Shown: positions 41,538-50,011, counted from the first letter of the stretch. The stretch: 64,000 nt of DNA from Streptomyces vinaceus (GCF_008704935.1 NZ_CP023692.1:7107501-7171500); one strand, 5' to 3'. The notes: generated by a model from the sequence alone, not told the origin. Numbers and translations are program-made.

Positions 41538-42113
41538 ATGACCACCGCGATCTCCGTTCCCGCATCCGCCGTCCGCCGTTCCCCGGCCCCCCGCCTCCAG
41601 CTGGTCGGCGACCGTCCGCCCGTCGGCCCGGCCGTCCCCGCCGCCCCGGCCGCCGGGAGTGACGGAGGGCGCGTCGGATACCTCGTGTTCCTGCCGGCGA
41701 ACGTCGACCCGGTCGCCCTGATGCAGGCGCACGGCATCCGCCCCGAGATCCATCCCCTCGGGCTCGGACTGCCCCAGAGCCCCGGATCGGAGCCGGCGCC
41801 GCAGGCCGCCCCCGCCCGGGCCGACGACGCGATCCGGGTCGACCGGGTACGCCGGCTGGTCGAGGTCGACGGGCAGGAACTGGCCCTCACGTACCTGGAG
41901 TTCGACCTCCTGGCCCACCTCGTGGCCCACCCGTACACGGTCCATACGCGTGATGCCCTCATCTCCGGCATCTGGGGCTACGGGCACATCGGCGACGGCC
42001 GCACGGTCGACGTCCACGTGGCCCGGCTGCGCCGCAAGCTCGGAGCCGCCTACCGGGACCGCATCTCCACCGTGCGCCGCGTCGGATACAAGTACGTCCC
42101 CGACCACCAGTAG
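41538..42113 (+). CDS. winged-helix regulator (OmpR/PhoB-type DNA-binding domain, no receiver)
   Basis: A 191-residue protein. Residues about 1-95 are Pro/Ala-rich with one ordered stretch (GYLVFLPANVDPVALMQAHGI). The C-terminal 95 residues form a complete Trans_reg_C winged helix (IRVDRVRRLVEVDGQELALTYLEFDLLAHLVAHPYTVHTRDALISGIWG, GRTVDVHVARLRRKLG, ISTVRRVGYKYVP). No receiver Asp is present, so it is an orphan DNA-binding protein, not a standard response regulator. GAAGGGG precedes ATG 41538. Its position after a cysteine-type leader and an Rrf2-type box suggests a role in sulfur-responsive regulation. Confidence 0.82.
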   Translation: MTTAISVPASAVRRSPAPRLQLVGDRPPVGPAVPAAPAAGSDGGRVGYLVFLPANVDPVALMQAHGIRPEIHPLGLGLPQSPGSEPAPQAAPARADDAIRVDRVRRLVEVDGQELALTYLEFDLLAHLVAHPYTVHTRDALISGIWGYGHIGDGRTVDVHVARLRRKLGAAYRDRISTVRRVGYKYVPDHQ

Positions 42114-42125
42114 CCCCGAGGCCGC

Positions 42126-43835
42126 TCAGCCCTCGCCCGCAGCGCCCGGTTCGCGGCCCCCGGCATCCGCCGCGAGCGTCAAGGCCGAGTCCGCGTGGAC
42201 GGTGATGCGTACCGGCGTGAACGTGGTGGCGTCCACCGCCGACTCCCCGTTGCCGGGGTTGCGGGCGAAGCGCGGATGGGCGCCCGCGCTGATCTGCCAC
42301 CGTATGCGGTGGCCGACGGCGAAACGGTGGGCGGTGTGGCTCATCGCCACGGTGATCTGCGCGGGCTCCTGCCCGTGCGTGCGCACGCGGCCCAGCCCGT
42401 CACAGACGTTGACGGAGCGGCCCTGTGCGTCCACATCGCACAGCCGGGTGAAGACATCGGAGTGCCCGGTGTCCGTCGAGATGCTCAGCCGCGCGGATAC
42501 CGGCCCGAGGACGTCCACGGCCTCGGTCAGCGGTGGACCGGTGAACGTCAGTACGTCGTCCCGGGCTTCCAGGGCGCTGTTGTCGCGCGGACCGGCCGTA
42601 CGGGAGAGGAGCTGGCCGCCGACGGAAGGCGTCGGGTCGTCCGGGTCGTAGCGGAACGAGGCCAGTGGCGCGCGGTCCGAGGGAGCCTCCCGGGTGAGGT
42701 GACCCTGCGCCGTGGGGAACCACCGGCCGGTGTACGGGGCCGGTGGCCAGTCTTCGAGGTCCCGCCAGGCGTTCTCGCCGCCCATGTGCACGCGCACCCG
42801 TGTGGGGCGCAGGCCGGAGGTGTCGGGACCCAGGTGTGCGCGCAGCCAGGCGAGGCTCTCGGCGAACACCTCGGGCCATCCCTGTTGCAAGGCGGAGGTG
42901 TGGGTCCAGGGGCCGACGAGCAGGGAGGTCTCGCAGCCGGCGGCGCGCAGCCGCTCGTACTGCTCGAAGGTCTGGTCGGCCAGCCCGTCGTGCCATCCGG
43001 TGATCAGGCTCGTGGGCACGCGGAGCCGCCGCGCGGACTCCGCCTGCGACGCGCCCCGCCAGTACGGGTCGTCGGCGTCGGGCCGTGTCATCACCTCGTC
43101 CAGCCAGGGCACCTCGCACCCGAGGGCCGCGGTGTACGCCCCGCGCAGGGGTTTCGCGGTGGTGACCTCGCGCAGCCGGCGCTGCAGGCGCAGTGTCGCC
43201 TTCACGAACGGCCCCACGCCCTGGTGCTGGTAGGTCATGCCCAAGCCGACGGCGAGGGCCTTCTCCAGGTGCAGCGCGCCGCCCGAGTGGAACAGGGCGT
43301 GGGGATCGTGCAGGCCCACCTGCACCACCATCGCCTTCAGCTCCGGCGGCGGGTCCAGGGCGAGCGCCCACTGTACGTAGCCCAGGTAGCTGGGGCCGAC
43401 GGTCCCGAGGGTCCCGTTGAACCAGGGCTGCTCGCGCAGCCAGGAGACGGTGGCCCGGCCGTCCTCGGCCTCGTTGCGCCACAGGTCGAACTCACCCCCC
43501 GACCCGCCGGTTCCGCGGCAGCTCTGCAGGGCCACGTGGAAGCCCTGTTCGGCGAAGAGCAGGCCGTACATGGGGGACCACGGCAGGCCCCGGCCGTACG
43601 GGGAGCGCACCAGAAGGGTGGGGAAGTCGCCCTCTGTGCGGGGGAAGTAGTGGTCGGTGATCAGCGGGCTGCCGTCGGCGGCCGGCACCTCCAGCCCGGG
43701 CTCCCAGCCGACCTCGTGCAGTTTGGCCGGGAGGCGGCGCCAAGTCGCCCGCATCATCCGGGCGGCCGGCGGCGGTTTCCCTGCGGGCGGTGCCCAGACC
43801 GGCCTCGACACGGGGTGGTGCGTGAGTGGTGTCAT
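42126..43835 (-). CDS. CocE/NonD family hydrolase (S15-type)
   Basis: A 569-residue X-Pro-dipeptidyl-peptidase-like hydrolase. An alpha/beta domain has RSPYGRG, QSCRGTGGSGGEFD, and nucleophile Ser in TVGPSYLGYVQW; ITGWHDGLADQT carries the acid and VGPWTHTS the His. The C-terminal half is the jelly-roll X-Pro C domain (LTFTGPPLTEAVDVLGPVSARLSISTD...HRFAVGHRIRWQISAGAHPRFARN). Family members hydrolyse acyl esters or peptides. GGAGGGGCACA precedes ATG 43835. It is divergent from a TetR regulator, with a 13-bp palindrome just upstream, and probably repressed by it. Confidence 0.88.
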   Translation of the reverse strand: MTPLTHHPVSRPVWAPPAGKPPPAARMMRATWRRLPAKLHEVGWEPGLEVPAADGSPLITDHYFPRTEGDFPTLLVRSPYGRGLPWSPMYGLLFAEQGFHVALQSCRGTGGSGGEFDLWRNEAEDGRATVSWLREQPWFNGTLGTVGPSYLGYVQWALALDPPPELKAMVVQVGLHDPHALFHSGGALHLEKALAVGLGMTYQHQGVGPFVKATLRLQRRLREVTTAKPLRGAYTAALGCEVPWLDEVMTRPDADDPYWRGASQAESARRLRVPTSLITGWHDGLADQTFEQYERLRAAGCETSLLVGPWTHTSALQQGWPEVFAESLAWLRAHLGPDTSGLRPTRVRVHMGGENAWRDLEDWPPAPYTGRWFPTAQGHLTREAPSDRAPLASFRYDPDDPTPSVGGQLLSRTAGPRDNSALEARDDVLTFTGPPLTEAVDVLGPVSARLSISTDTGHSDVFTRLCDVDAQGRSVNVCDGLGRVRTHGQEPAQITVAMSHTAHRFAVGHRIRWQISAGAHPRFARNPGNGESAVDATTFTPVRITVHADSALTLAADAGGREPGAAGEG

Positions 43836-43854
43836 TGTGCCCCTCCTTCATTTC

Positions 43855-43867
43855 CGTACACTGTACG
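43855..43867. promoter_or_regulatory. 13-bp perfect palindrome, probable TetR operator
   Basis: CGTACA-C-TGTACG lies 20 bp upstream of the CocE-like gene and about 60 bp before the TetR start, in their common divergent region. A likely operator for the TetR at 43930-44646. Confidence 0.55.
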
Positions 43868-43929
43868 AGAATAGAGCATGCTTGACTGGGCCCCGCAAGG
43901 GCCGCCGATCATGGAGAGGAGCGTGGGCC

Positions 43930-44646
43930 GTGCCGCGCGACGGAAGCGCCGACGCCCCGGCGCTCGACCCCCAGCAGCTCTGGCTGGGCTCCGACCAGCC
44001 CCGCAAGGGCCGCAAGCCCGCCTACAGCCGCGAGGCGATCACCGCGGCGGCCGTGGCCCTGGCGGACGCGGAAGGGCTCGAAGCCGTCACCATGCGGAAG
44101 GTCGCCGCACAGGTCGGAGCCGGCGTCATGTCGCTCTACAGCTACGCGCCCGACAAGGAGACGCTGCTGAACCTGATGGTCGACCACGTCACCGGCGAAC
44201 TGCCGACCGCGTACGCGCTCACCGGCGACTGGCGCGCCGACCTGAAGACGACCGCCCGCCTCCAGCGCGCCCACATGCTGCGCCACCCCTGGCTGCCCGC
44301 CGCCCTCACGACCCGCCGCGTCCCCGGACCCAACACGCTGGCCTTCCTGGAACGCGTGCTCACCGCCCTGCGGCCCGCCGGACTGGACGGGGCGGCGAAG
44401 CTGGAGGTCTTCGCCCAGCTCACGGCATTCGTGGCCGGGCACGTCGCCCACGAGACGGCGCAGGCCGCGCTGACACAGTCCCCGGACCGGGCCGCGGCCG
44501 AAGCCCGCTACCTCGCGGTCGTCGCCGCGGACGGCAAGCACCCGGAGCTCGCCGAAGCCCTCGCCACCCCCGGGCGCCCCCTCACGCCCGACGCCACCTT
44601 CGCCCGGTTCCTGAACCGTCTGATCGACGGCCTCGACACCGGCTGA
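43930..44646 (+). CDS. TetR family regulator (TetR_C-type)
   Basis: A 238-residue regulator. An Arg/Lys-rich leader (QPRKGRKPAYSRE) precedes the helix-turn-helix (AITAAAVALADAEGLEAVTMRKVAAQVGAGVMSLYSYAPDKETLL). The TetR_C_1-like ligand domain contains LQRAHMLRHPWLPAALTTR, a segment typical of this subgroup. GTG 43930 has GAGAGGAG at 43914-43921. It shares a divergent promoter with the CocE-like hydrolase and is the likely repressor of both. The ligand is unknown but may be a substrate of that hydrolase. Confidence 0.88.
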   Translation: MPRDGSADAPALDPQQLWLGSDQPRKGRKPAYSREAITAAAVALADAEGLEAVTMRKVAAQVGAGVMSLYSYAPDKETLLNLMVDHVTGELPTAYALTGDWRADLKTTARLQRAHMLRHPWLPAALTTRRVPGPNTLAFLERVLTALRPAGLDGAAKLEVFAQLTAFVAGHVAHETAQAALTQSPDRAAAEARYLAVVAADGKHPELAEALATPGRPLTPDATFARFLNRLIDGLDTG

Positions 44647-44683
44647 CCGGTCCCGGTCGACGCGTCGCCCACCTCGACGGCGG

Positions 44684-45283
44684 TCAAGGCCGCGGTGGCG
44701 TCCAGCGCGGATCGCGCCCGCTCAGCCCGACCGTCCGGTCGAGCAGCGGGGCGTCGTCCGGCACGGGTACGACGGCTCCGAAGATGCCGCCGCCGCGCCC
44801 CGCGTCCTGGGCGGCCTCCAGCAGGAAGGCGTGCGAGACGCGCAGCGCCGCGGGGTCGGGTGCGTACTCCTGGCCGGTGGCCCGGGCCAGGTCCCAGCCG
44901 TGGACGACCAGTTCGTCCGCGGCGACCGCGCCCGCGACCGCGCCGGGGAGGTCCACACCCCCGGCACGCGTCATTCCGGTCCAGGCGGCCGGTTCCTTCC
45001 AGGCCTCGGCCATTTCGGCGAGGGCCCGGGGCAGTTCCTCGCGCCAGCCGGCCGGCAGGGAGGGCGTGGTGGTGCCGGGGGCGGTGTCCGTCGTGGCGCC
45101 CAGGTCCTTGCGGGCGACGTCGCGGAACGCGACGGCCAGGCCCGTGAGGTGGCCGAGCAGCTCGCGGACCGTGTACTCGGGGCACGGCGTCCGGCCGGCG
45201 AGCGCGGCGTCGGTGACCTCCCCCGCGAGACGGGCCACGAGCCGGGTCTGCGGCCCGAGGTCGATTGCCGTCGTGTCGGACAT
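44684..45283 (-). CDS. TIGR03086/DinB-like mycothiol-type protein
   Basis: A 199-residue helical-bundle protein: LVARLAGEVTDAALAGRTPCPEYTVRELLGHLTGLAVAF at the N-terminus with the TPCPEYTVRELLGHL signature of the TIGR03086/maleylpyruvate-isomerase N-domain family, VVHGWDLARATGQ as the second His motif. These form a DinB-like four-helix bundle that binds a metal and, in relatives, mycothiol-dependent enzymes. The specific reaction is not known. ATG 45283. It is convergent with the TetR gene and divergent from the DHFR-like gene. Confidence 0.83.
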   Translation of the reverse strand: MSDTTAIDLGPQTRLVARLAGEVTDAALAGRTPCPEYTVRELLGHLTGLAVAFRDVARKDLGATTDTAPGTTTPSLPAGWREELPRALAEMAEAWKEPAAWTGMTRAGGVDLPGAVAGAVAADELVVHGWDLARATGQEYAPDPAALRVSHAFLLEAAQDAGRGGGIFGAVVPVPDDAPLLDRTVGLSGRDPRWTPPRP

Positions 45284-45478
45284 CTGCCGCTCCTCGCTCC
45301 CTCTGGGTACTGGGCCTGAAGGGTAGACCGGTGAGGGGGTCGGGACTCATCGCCACGCGGGTCCGTCCGTGGGACCGACTCCAAGCAGGGGGGCACCGGG
45401 CTCCGCCGTGTCGATGAGTTCCGGGGCGTGCGCAGGTCTATCTCTTGACGGAGACAACCGACTCATCAGGAGGAAGCC

Positions 45479-46123
45479 ATGGGCCTCATCCACATCGAGA
45501 TGTTCGCGACCCTCGACCTCGTCGGGCAGGCGCCCGGCGGCCCCGACGAGGACCCGGCGGGGTTCCCGTTCGGCGGCTGGCAGGCGCCGCTGCTGGACGA
45601 GGTCTCCGGGGCGCAGGTCGGTGCCGCGTACGAGGGCACCGACGCCCTCCTGCTCGGCCGGCGGACGTACGACATCTTCGCCGCCTACTGGCCCCACCAG
45701 AAGGGCGGGGAGGACGGCGAGATCGCCGCGCTCTTCAACAGCGTCCCGAAGTACGTGGCCTCGCGCGGCCGGCCCGACCTCTCGTGGGCCGGGTCCACGC
45801 AGCTCGGCCCCGACCTCGCCACCGCGGTACGGGAGATCCGCGACCGGCACGAGCACATCAAGGTCGTCGGCAGTCTGAACCTCGTGCAGAGCCTCCTGCG
45901 CGAGAAGCTCTTCGACCGGCTCGACCTCTGGGTGCACCCGATCGTGCTCGGTGTCGGCAAGAAGGTCTTCGACGACGGCGCGGTACCCACCAACGTCACG
46001 CTCCTCGAACCTCCGGCGGCCGGCCCGAAGGGCACCGTCTACCTGCGCTACGGGATCGCCGACGGCACGCCCGCGACGGGGGACATGAGCGCACCCGACC
46101 GCGGGGTCGGGAACGACGCCTGA
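45479..46123 (+). CDS. dihydrofolate reductase/RibD C-terminal family protein
   Basis: A 214-residue RibD_C/DHFR-like reductase: MGLIHIEMFATLDLVGQAPGGPDEDPAGFPFGGWQ, GTDALLLGRRTYDIFAAYWP, KYVASRGRPDLSWAGS, HIKVVGSLNLVQSLL and DLWVHPIVLGVGKKVF. These are the usual NADPH-fold segments of the YyaP/YqjY group; it is not the essential folate reductase. AGGAGGAAGCC precedes ATG 45479, a strong ribosome site. It may reduce a pterin or an unrelated substrate. Monocistronic; an imperfect hairpin follows it. Confidence 0.88.
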   Translation: MGLIHIEMFATLDLVGQAPGGPDEDPAGFPFGGWQAPLLDEVSGAQVGAAYEGTDALLLGRRTYDIFAAYWPHQKGGEDGEIAALFNSVPKYVASRGRPDLSWAGSTQLGPDLATAVREIRDRHEHIKVVGSLNLVQSLLREKLFDRLDLWVHPIVLGVGKKVFDDGAVPTNVTLLEPPAAGPKGTVYLRYGIADGTPATGDMSAPDRGVGNDA

Positions 46124-46143
46124 GGCCGCCGGCGCCACGGGAC

Positions 46144-46187
46144 GTAGCCCCGGACCGGACTGAGGGCCCACGGTCCGTCCGGGCTAC
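46144..46187. terminator. imperfect hairpin between convergent genes
   Basis: GTAGCCCCGGACCGGAC and GGTCCGTCCGGGCTAC can pair with small bulges around an 11-nt loop. The right arm overlaps the stop codon of the ABC permease. It lies between convergent reductase and permease genes. Confidence 0.45.
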
Positions 46188-47218
46188 CGTCCGCCGGGGC
46201 CGGTCACCGCGTGCAGCTGCGAGCGCAGGGCGGCCAGCCGGACGCGCAGCCGCTGCGGCGGCGTGGGCGCCAGGCTGCGGGAGGCGCCGCGCGCGTAGTA
46301 CCGCTCGACGTAGTACTGGCCGCCGCTCAGCACGGTCGTGGTGGCGACGTACCAAACGGTGGCGACCATCAGCAACGGGATCACCTGGTAGTTCTGGTTG
46401 TAGACCAGCTGCACCGAGTACAGCAGGTCGTGCACGGCGAGCACGCTGACGATGCTCGTGCCCTTGAGCGTGCCGATCAGCATGTTCCCGGCGGTCGGCA
46501 CGATCGACCGCATCGCCTGGGGCACGACGATCCTGCGCAGGGTGCGGAGCCTGCTCAGTCCGAGGGCCTGCGCGGCCTCGGTCTGGCCGGGATCAACGGA
46601 GAGGATGCCTCCGCGCACCACCTCGGCGGCGTACGCGGACTCGTGCAGGGTCAGGCCGATGACGGCGGTGAGGGTCGGGCCGAGCAGGTTCACCGTCTTG
46701 ACGGTGAAGAGCTGGGGGCCGTACGGGATGCCGAGGCCGAGGGTGGGGTACAGGGCGCCGATGTTGAACCAGAACAGCAGCTGCACCAGCAGCGGGGTGG
46801 ACCGGAAGATCCACACGTAGCCCCAACTCACTGTCCGCAGAACCGGATTGGCGGAGAGGCGCATGACCGCCAGTACGGTGCCGAAGAGGAAGCCGAGCAC
46901 CATCACCGCGCCGGTCAGCCACAGGGTGAGCAGCAGTCCGTCGAGTACGGCTTCGGTGGTGAAGTACCGGCCCACCACCTCCCATTGAAAGGCTTCGTTG
47001 CGGACGACGGACGCCAGCACCATCGCGAGGACCAGCAGGGCCGCGGCCGCGGACAGCCTGCGGCCCACGTGCCGGCGCGGCACGATCGGAGGCGGCTCGG
47101 TCCCGGGAGGTCCGGGCCGCCCTGGGCGCTTGGCCGGGACGGCGGCCGCCGCCCCGGCGCGGGTGTCGTCCGGGGCGGATACGGCGGAGGCGGCTGAGAC
47201 GTCGGGCGGGGTGGCCAT
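46184..47218 (-). CDS. polar amino acid-type ABC transporter permease
   Basis: A 344-residue His/Glu/Gln/Arg-type permease. A long Ala/Pro-rich leader (residues 1-50) precedes five or six membrane segments (LSAAAALLVLAMVLASVV, GLLLTLWLTGAVMVLGFLFGTVLAVMR, YVWIFRSTPLLVQLLFWFNIG, LTAVIGLTLHESAYAAEVVRGGILSVDPGQTEAAQALGLSR). HESAYAAEVVRGGI is the family loop contacting the ATPase. ATG 47218 follows GGAGAGCCTCCCC. It is divergent from the LLM monooxygenase, binding protein and ATPase genes at 47845-50776, and together they make a complete importer, probably for a sulfur-containing amino-acid-like compound. Confidence 0.85.
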   Translation of the reverse strand: MATPPDVSAASAVSAPDDTRAGAAAAVPAKRPGRPGPPGTEPPPIVPRRHVGRRLSAAAALLVLAMVLASVVRNEAFQWEVVGRYFTTEAVLDGLLLTLWLTGAVMVLGFLFGTVLAVMRLSANPVLRTVSWGYVWIFRSTPLLVQLLFWFNIGALYPTLGLGIPYGPQLFTVKTVNLLGPTLTAVIGLTLHESAYAAEVVRGGILSVDPGQTEAAQALGLSRLRTLRRIVVPQAMRSIVPTAGNMLIGTLKGTSIVSVLAVHDLLYSVQLVYNQNYQVIPLLMVATVWYVATTTVLSGGQYYVERYYARGASRSLAPTPPQRLRVRLAALRSQLHAVTGPGGR

Positions 47219-47421
47219 GGGGAGGCTCTCCAGGGAAGGGTGCGCGGGCGTGGGTGAATGGGCACTCGTGTCGTCACGCTCACCGCGTCCCTCAACGCGG
47301 GTGAAGGGCATCCGCGTTGGCGGGGAACCCTTCTCCGGCGATCGTATGCGCCCACGACCCGGCCGTGTCAACCACGCGAGGGCCGGACTGCTGTCCGGCA
47401 TTCGGGCCCTTGCTTGACGAA

Positions 47422-47439
47422 GAGCAGGATGTACTGCTC
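47422..47439. promoter_or_regulatory. inverted repeat upstream of sulfur leader peptide
   Basis: GAGCAG-GATGTA-CTGCTC, perfect 6-bp arms, immediately upstream of the leader peptide and downstream of a TTGACG that could be a -35. It differs from the Rrf2-type motif, suggesting a different regulator for this operon. Confidence 0.45.
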
Positions 47440-47449
47440 AAGTAGTCGC

Positions 47450-47527
47450 ATGAATGCCCATCAGCGCTTGGTCTCGCGCGACTACATCGACTTCGGTCGG
47501 GTGTGGTCCGCGGTGTGTTGCGCCTGA
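47450..47527 (+). CDS. cysteine-type leader peptide before the LLM/ABC operon
   Basis: A 25-codon frame from ATG 47450 to TGA 47525-47527, reading SRDYIDFGRVWSAVCCA at its end. It has the position-specific pattern of the RRHIDLxRxxSAxC leaders, diverged in the first half, with two adjacent cysteines before the stop. It lies 317 bp before the LLM monooxygenase gene. Stalling on scarce cysteinyl-tRNA is the inferred role. Confidence 0.68.
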   Translation: MNAHQRLVSRDYIDFGRVWSAVCCA

Positions 47528-47844
47528 CGCGGCAGCGGGCTGTCTGATCGGCCCTTCCCTCCCTCGGTGACCCCGTCGCGGGCCGAGATCCTCCTTCGCA
47601 CGCCCACCGGGCACACGCGTCGAGCCGTACGAGGCGCGTTGCCGTGAGCCCGGGCGTGCGCCGCCGCCGAAACCCCGTTCCTCCCGACGCCCCGCGTCGT
47701 CACGCCGGCGCCCTCCCGTGCCCATGTCCCATGCCCATGTGCCCCTCTGTCGTGTCGTCAATTTCTGCTGCGCCAGAGGCTGTTCAGCCATGTCCGCGGG
47801 CACGCCCGCGCCCCCGCGCCCTCCCGTTCCGAAAGGCCACCCCC
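47528..47844 (+). other. 317-bp leader region before the LLM monooxygenase gene
   Basis: Between the cysteine leader peptide and the monooxygenase start. It contains CCCATGTCCCATGCCCATGTG short repeats near 47718-47740 and a Cys-rich stretch in one frame that does not stop before the next gene. No terminator or separate gene is convincing; it is likely an untranslated regulatory leader. Confidence 0.35.
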
Positions 47845-49035
47845 ATGCCCGTGGAGTTCCTCGGCATCGCCGCGACCAACAACGGCTCCGAAACCACCGC
47901 GCGATCCGGCGCCGCCTTCGACAAGGAGTACACGCTCCGGCTCGCCCGGGCGCACGAGGACCACGGCTGGGACCGCGTGCTGTTCGCCTACGGTTCCGGA
48001 TCCCCGGACCCCGCCCCGGCGGCCGCGTACATCGCGAGCAGACTGGACCACCTCCAGATCCTGCTCGCCCACCGGCCCAACGTCTCGTACCCCACCTACG
48101 CGGCCAAGACCTTCGCCACCCTGGACCAGATCAGCGAGGGCCGCCTGACCGTCCACTTCATCACCGGCGGCAACGACCACGAGCAGGGCCGCGAGGGCGA
48201 CACCCTCACCAAGGACGAACGCTACGCCCGCACCCGCGAGTACATCCGTATCGTCAAGAAGATCTGGACCACCCGCGAGCCCTTCGACCACGAGGGCGAG
48301 CACTACCGTTTCCACGACTTCGTCAGCGACGTCTTCCCCGTCCAGCAGCCGCGCCCGAGCGTCTCGTTCGGCGGCTCCTCGTCCGCCGCTTACGCCGCGG
48401 GCGGGGCGGAAGCCGACATCTACTGCCTGTGGGGCGAGCCCCTCGCGAAGACCGCCGAGCAGATCGAGACCGTGAAGTCCGCCGCCAGGGCCGCGGGCCG
48501 CACCGACGTGCCGCGCATCCAGGTCGCCTTCCGCCCGATCATCGCCCCGACCGAGGAACTGGCCTGGGAGAAGGCCCACCGTACGGTCGGCGCGATCAAG
48601 CAGCGCCGACAGGCGGGCCTCGTACGCCACCACCGCAACGGCGTCCTGGAGGCCTCGGCGCCCCAGAACACGGGATCGCAGCGGCTGATCGCCATCGCCG
48701 AGGCGGGAGAGCGCTACGACCGGGCGCTGTGGACCCCGACCGCGGCCGCCACCGGCGGGGCAGGCAACTCCAACGCCCTCGTCGGCACCCCGGAGACGGC
48801 CGCCCAGGCACTGCTGGACTACTACGACCTCGGCGTCGACATCCTCTCGGCGCGCGGCTACGACCTGCTGGACGACGCCGTCGACTTCGGCCGGTACGTG
48901 ATCCCGCTCGTCCGGGAGGAGGTCGCGAAGCGAGACGCCGACCGCGCTGCCGACCGCGACGCCACGCAGGAAGCCACGCACGAAGCCACGCACGCCGCAC
49001 ACGCGGCACACGACGGAAAGGCCCTCTCGCTGTGA
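47845..49035 (+). CDS. LLM-class flavin monooxygenase (alkanesulfonate monooxygenase-like)
   Basis: A 396-residue FMNH2-dependent enzyme of the SsuD group: MPVEFLGIAATNNGSET, WDRVLFAYGSGSPDPAPAAAYIAS, LLAHRPNVSYPTYAAKTFATLDQISEGRLTVHFITGGNDHEQ, KKIWTTREPFDHEGEHYRF and SFGGSSSAAYAAGG. Members cleave C-S bonds or oxidise organosulfur compounds to release sulfite. The C-terminus carries an unusual run of ATHEATHAAHAAH-type repeats (about residues 373-390). GAAAGG precedes ATG 47845. Its stop overlaps the start of the binding-protein gene (GTGA), so it heads an operon with that importer. Confidence 0.85.
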   Translation: MPVEFLGIAATNNGSETTARSGAAFDKEYTLRLARAHEDHGWDRVLFAYGSGSPDPAPAAAYIASRLDHLQILLAHRPNVSYPTYAAKTFATLDQISEGRLTVHFITGGNDHEQGREGDTLTKDERYARTREYIRIVKKIWTTREPFDHEGEHYRFHDFVSDVFPVQQPRPSVSFGGSSSAAYAAGGAEADIYCLWGEPLAKTAEQIETVKSAARAAGRTDVPRIQVAFRPIIAPTEELAWEKAHRTVGAIKQRRQAGLVRHHRNGVLEASAPQNTGSQRLIAIAEAGERYDRALWTPTAAATGGAGNSNALVGTPETAAQALLDYYDLGVDILSARGYDLLDDAVDFGRYVIPLVREEVAKRDADRAADRDATQEATHEATHAAHAAHDGKALSL

Positions 49036-50000
49036 ACCTCCCCGGGAACGGGACCCGCACCCGCCCGCGGACCGCGGCCGCCCTCGCCCTGCTGCTCCTC
49101 CTGGCGCTGACCGCCTGCGGCTCCGGTGGCTCCGGCGCCGTCGCGGCCGGTACGGGCGCCGCCCAGGTGTCCTCCGCCCCGGCCGACGACCCCGTCGCCG
49201 GTGTCCGGCCCGTGGAGTCGGTCGCCGCCCTGCTGCCCGCCGAGGTCCGCAAGGCGGGCACCCTGCGGGTCGGCAGTTCCGTCGGAGCCCCTCCCGCGGC
49301 CTACTACCCCAACGGGCAGGACAAGCCGCCCGCAGGCCAGGACATCGACATCGCCGACGCGGTGGCCAAGGTCCTCGGCGTGAAGCTGCAGCGCCAGGAC
49401 GCCTCCTTCGAGACGATCCTGCCCGCGCTCGGCAGCGGCAAGTACGACTTCGGTACGGGCAATTTCGGTGTCACCACCGAACGGCTGAAGACCATCGACT
49501 TCGTCACCTACGTCAACGACGGGCAGGGTTTCGCCGTCAAGACGGGCAACACCACCCTGACCACCCAGGTCTCGGACCTCACCCAGCTGTGCGGACTGAC
49601 CATCGGCACCGGCGCGGGCACGACGTTCGAGAAGACCCTCACCGCGCAGAAGGGCATCTGCGCCGCCGCCGGCAAGAAGCCGTACGAGGTGAAGGTGTTC
49701 TCCGAGACCGGGGCCGTCACCACCGCACTCCAGCAGGGCCGTATCGACGTCGTCATGTCGACGATCAACGGCCTGCGACACCAGGCCGCACAGCCGGCCG
49801 CGCAGACCACGTTCCTCGGCGAGTACCACCGCCTCGACGTCGGTTTCGCGTTCAAGAAGGGCTCGCCGCTCACCCCCGCCCTCCAGGCCGCCGTCAACGA
49901 GCTGATCAAGGACGGCATCTACGCGCGGATCCTGAAGAAGTGGGGCACCACCGCCTCCGCGATCGACACGTCGCAGATCAACCCGGCCGAGCACGCGTGA
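49032..50000 (+). CDS. polar amino acid-type ABC transporter binding lipoprotein
   Basis: A 322-residue lipoprotein: Arg-rich start, hydrophobic run and lipobox LTAC with Cys29, then an SBP_bac_3 domain (KAGTLRVGSSVGAPPAAYYPNGQDKPPAGQDIDIADAVAKVLGV, LPALGSGKYDFGTGNFGVTTERLKTIDFVTYVNDGQGFAVK, LTIGTGAGTTFEKTL, GRIDVVMSTINGLRH). The SBP family usually binds amino acids or small sulfur compounds. GTG 49032 overlaps the monooxygenase stop by 3 bp. It is followed 11 bp later by the ATPase gene. The ligand is inferred to be a sulfur compound from its neighbours. Confidence 0.87.
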   Translation: MNLPGNGTRTRPRTAAALALLLLLALTACGSGGSGAVAAGTGAAQVSSAPADDPVAGVRPVESVAALLPAEVRKAGTLRVGSSVGAPPAAYYPNGQDKPPAGQDIDIADAVAKVLGVKLQRQDASFETILPALGSGKYDFGTGNFGVTTERLKTIDFVTYVNDGQGFAVKTGNTTLTTQVSDLTQLCGLTIGTGAGTTFEKTLTAQKGICAAAGKKPYEVKVFSETGAVTTALQQGRIDVVMSTINGLRHQAAQPAAQTTFLGEYHRLDVGFAFKKGSPLTPALQAAVNELIKDGIYARILKKWGTTASAIDTSQINPAEHA

Positions 50001-50011
50001 GGGGCGGGTCC

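Noticed and set aside
41326..41541. A possible 71-codon gene between the leader peptide and the winged-helix gene.
   Set aside because: No ribosome site and Arg/Pro-rich composition; overlaps the next gene's start.
47718..47844. A Cys-rich stretch (LCRVVNFCCARGC) after ATG 47718 that looks like a second cysteine leader peptide.
   Set aside because: The frame has no stop before the monooxygenase gene and continues in another frame of it, so it cannot be a short leader as read.
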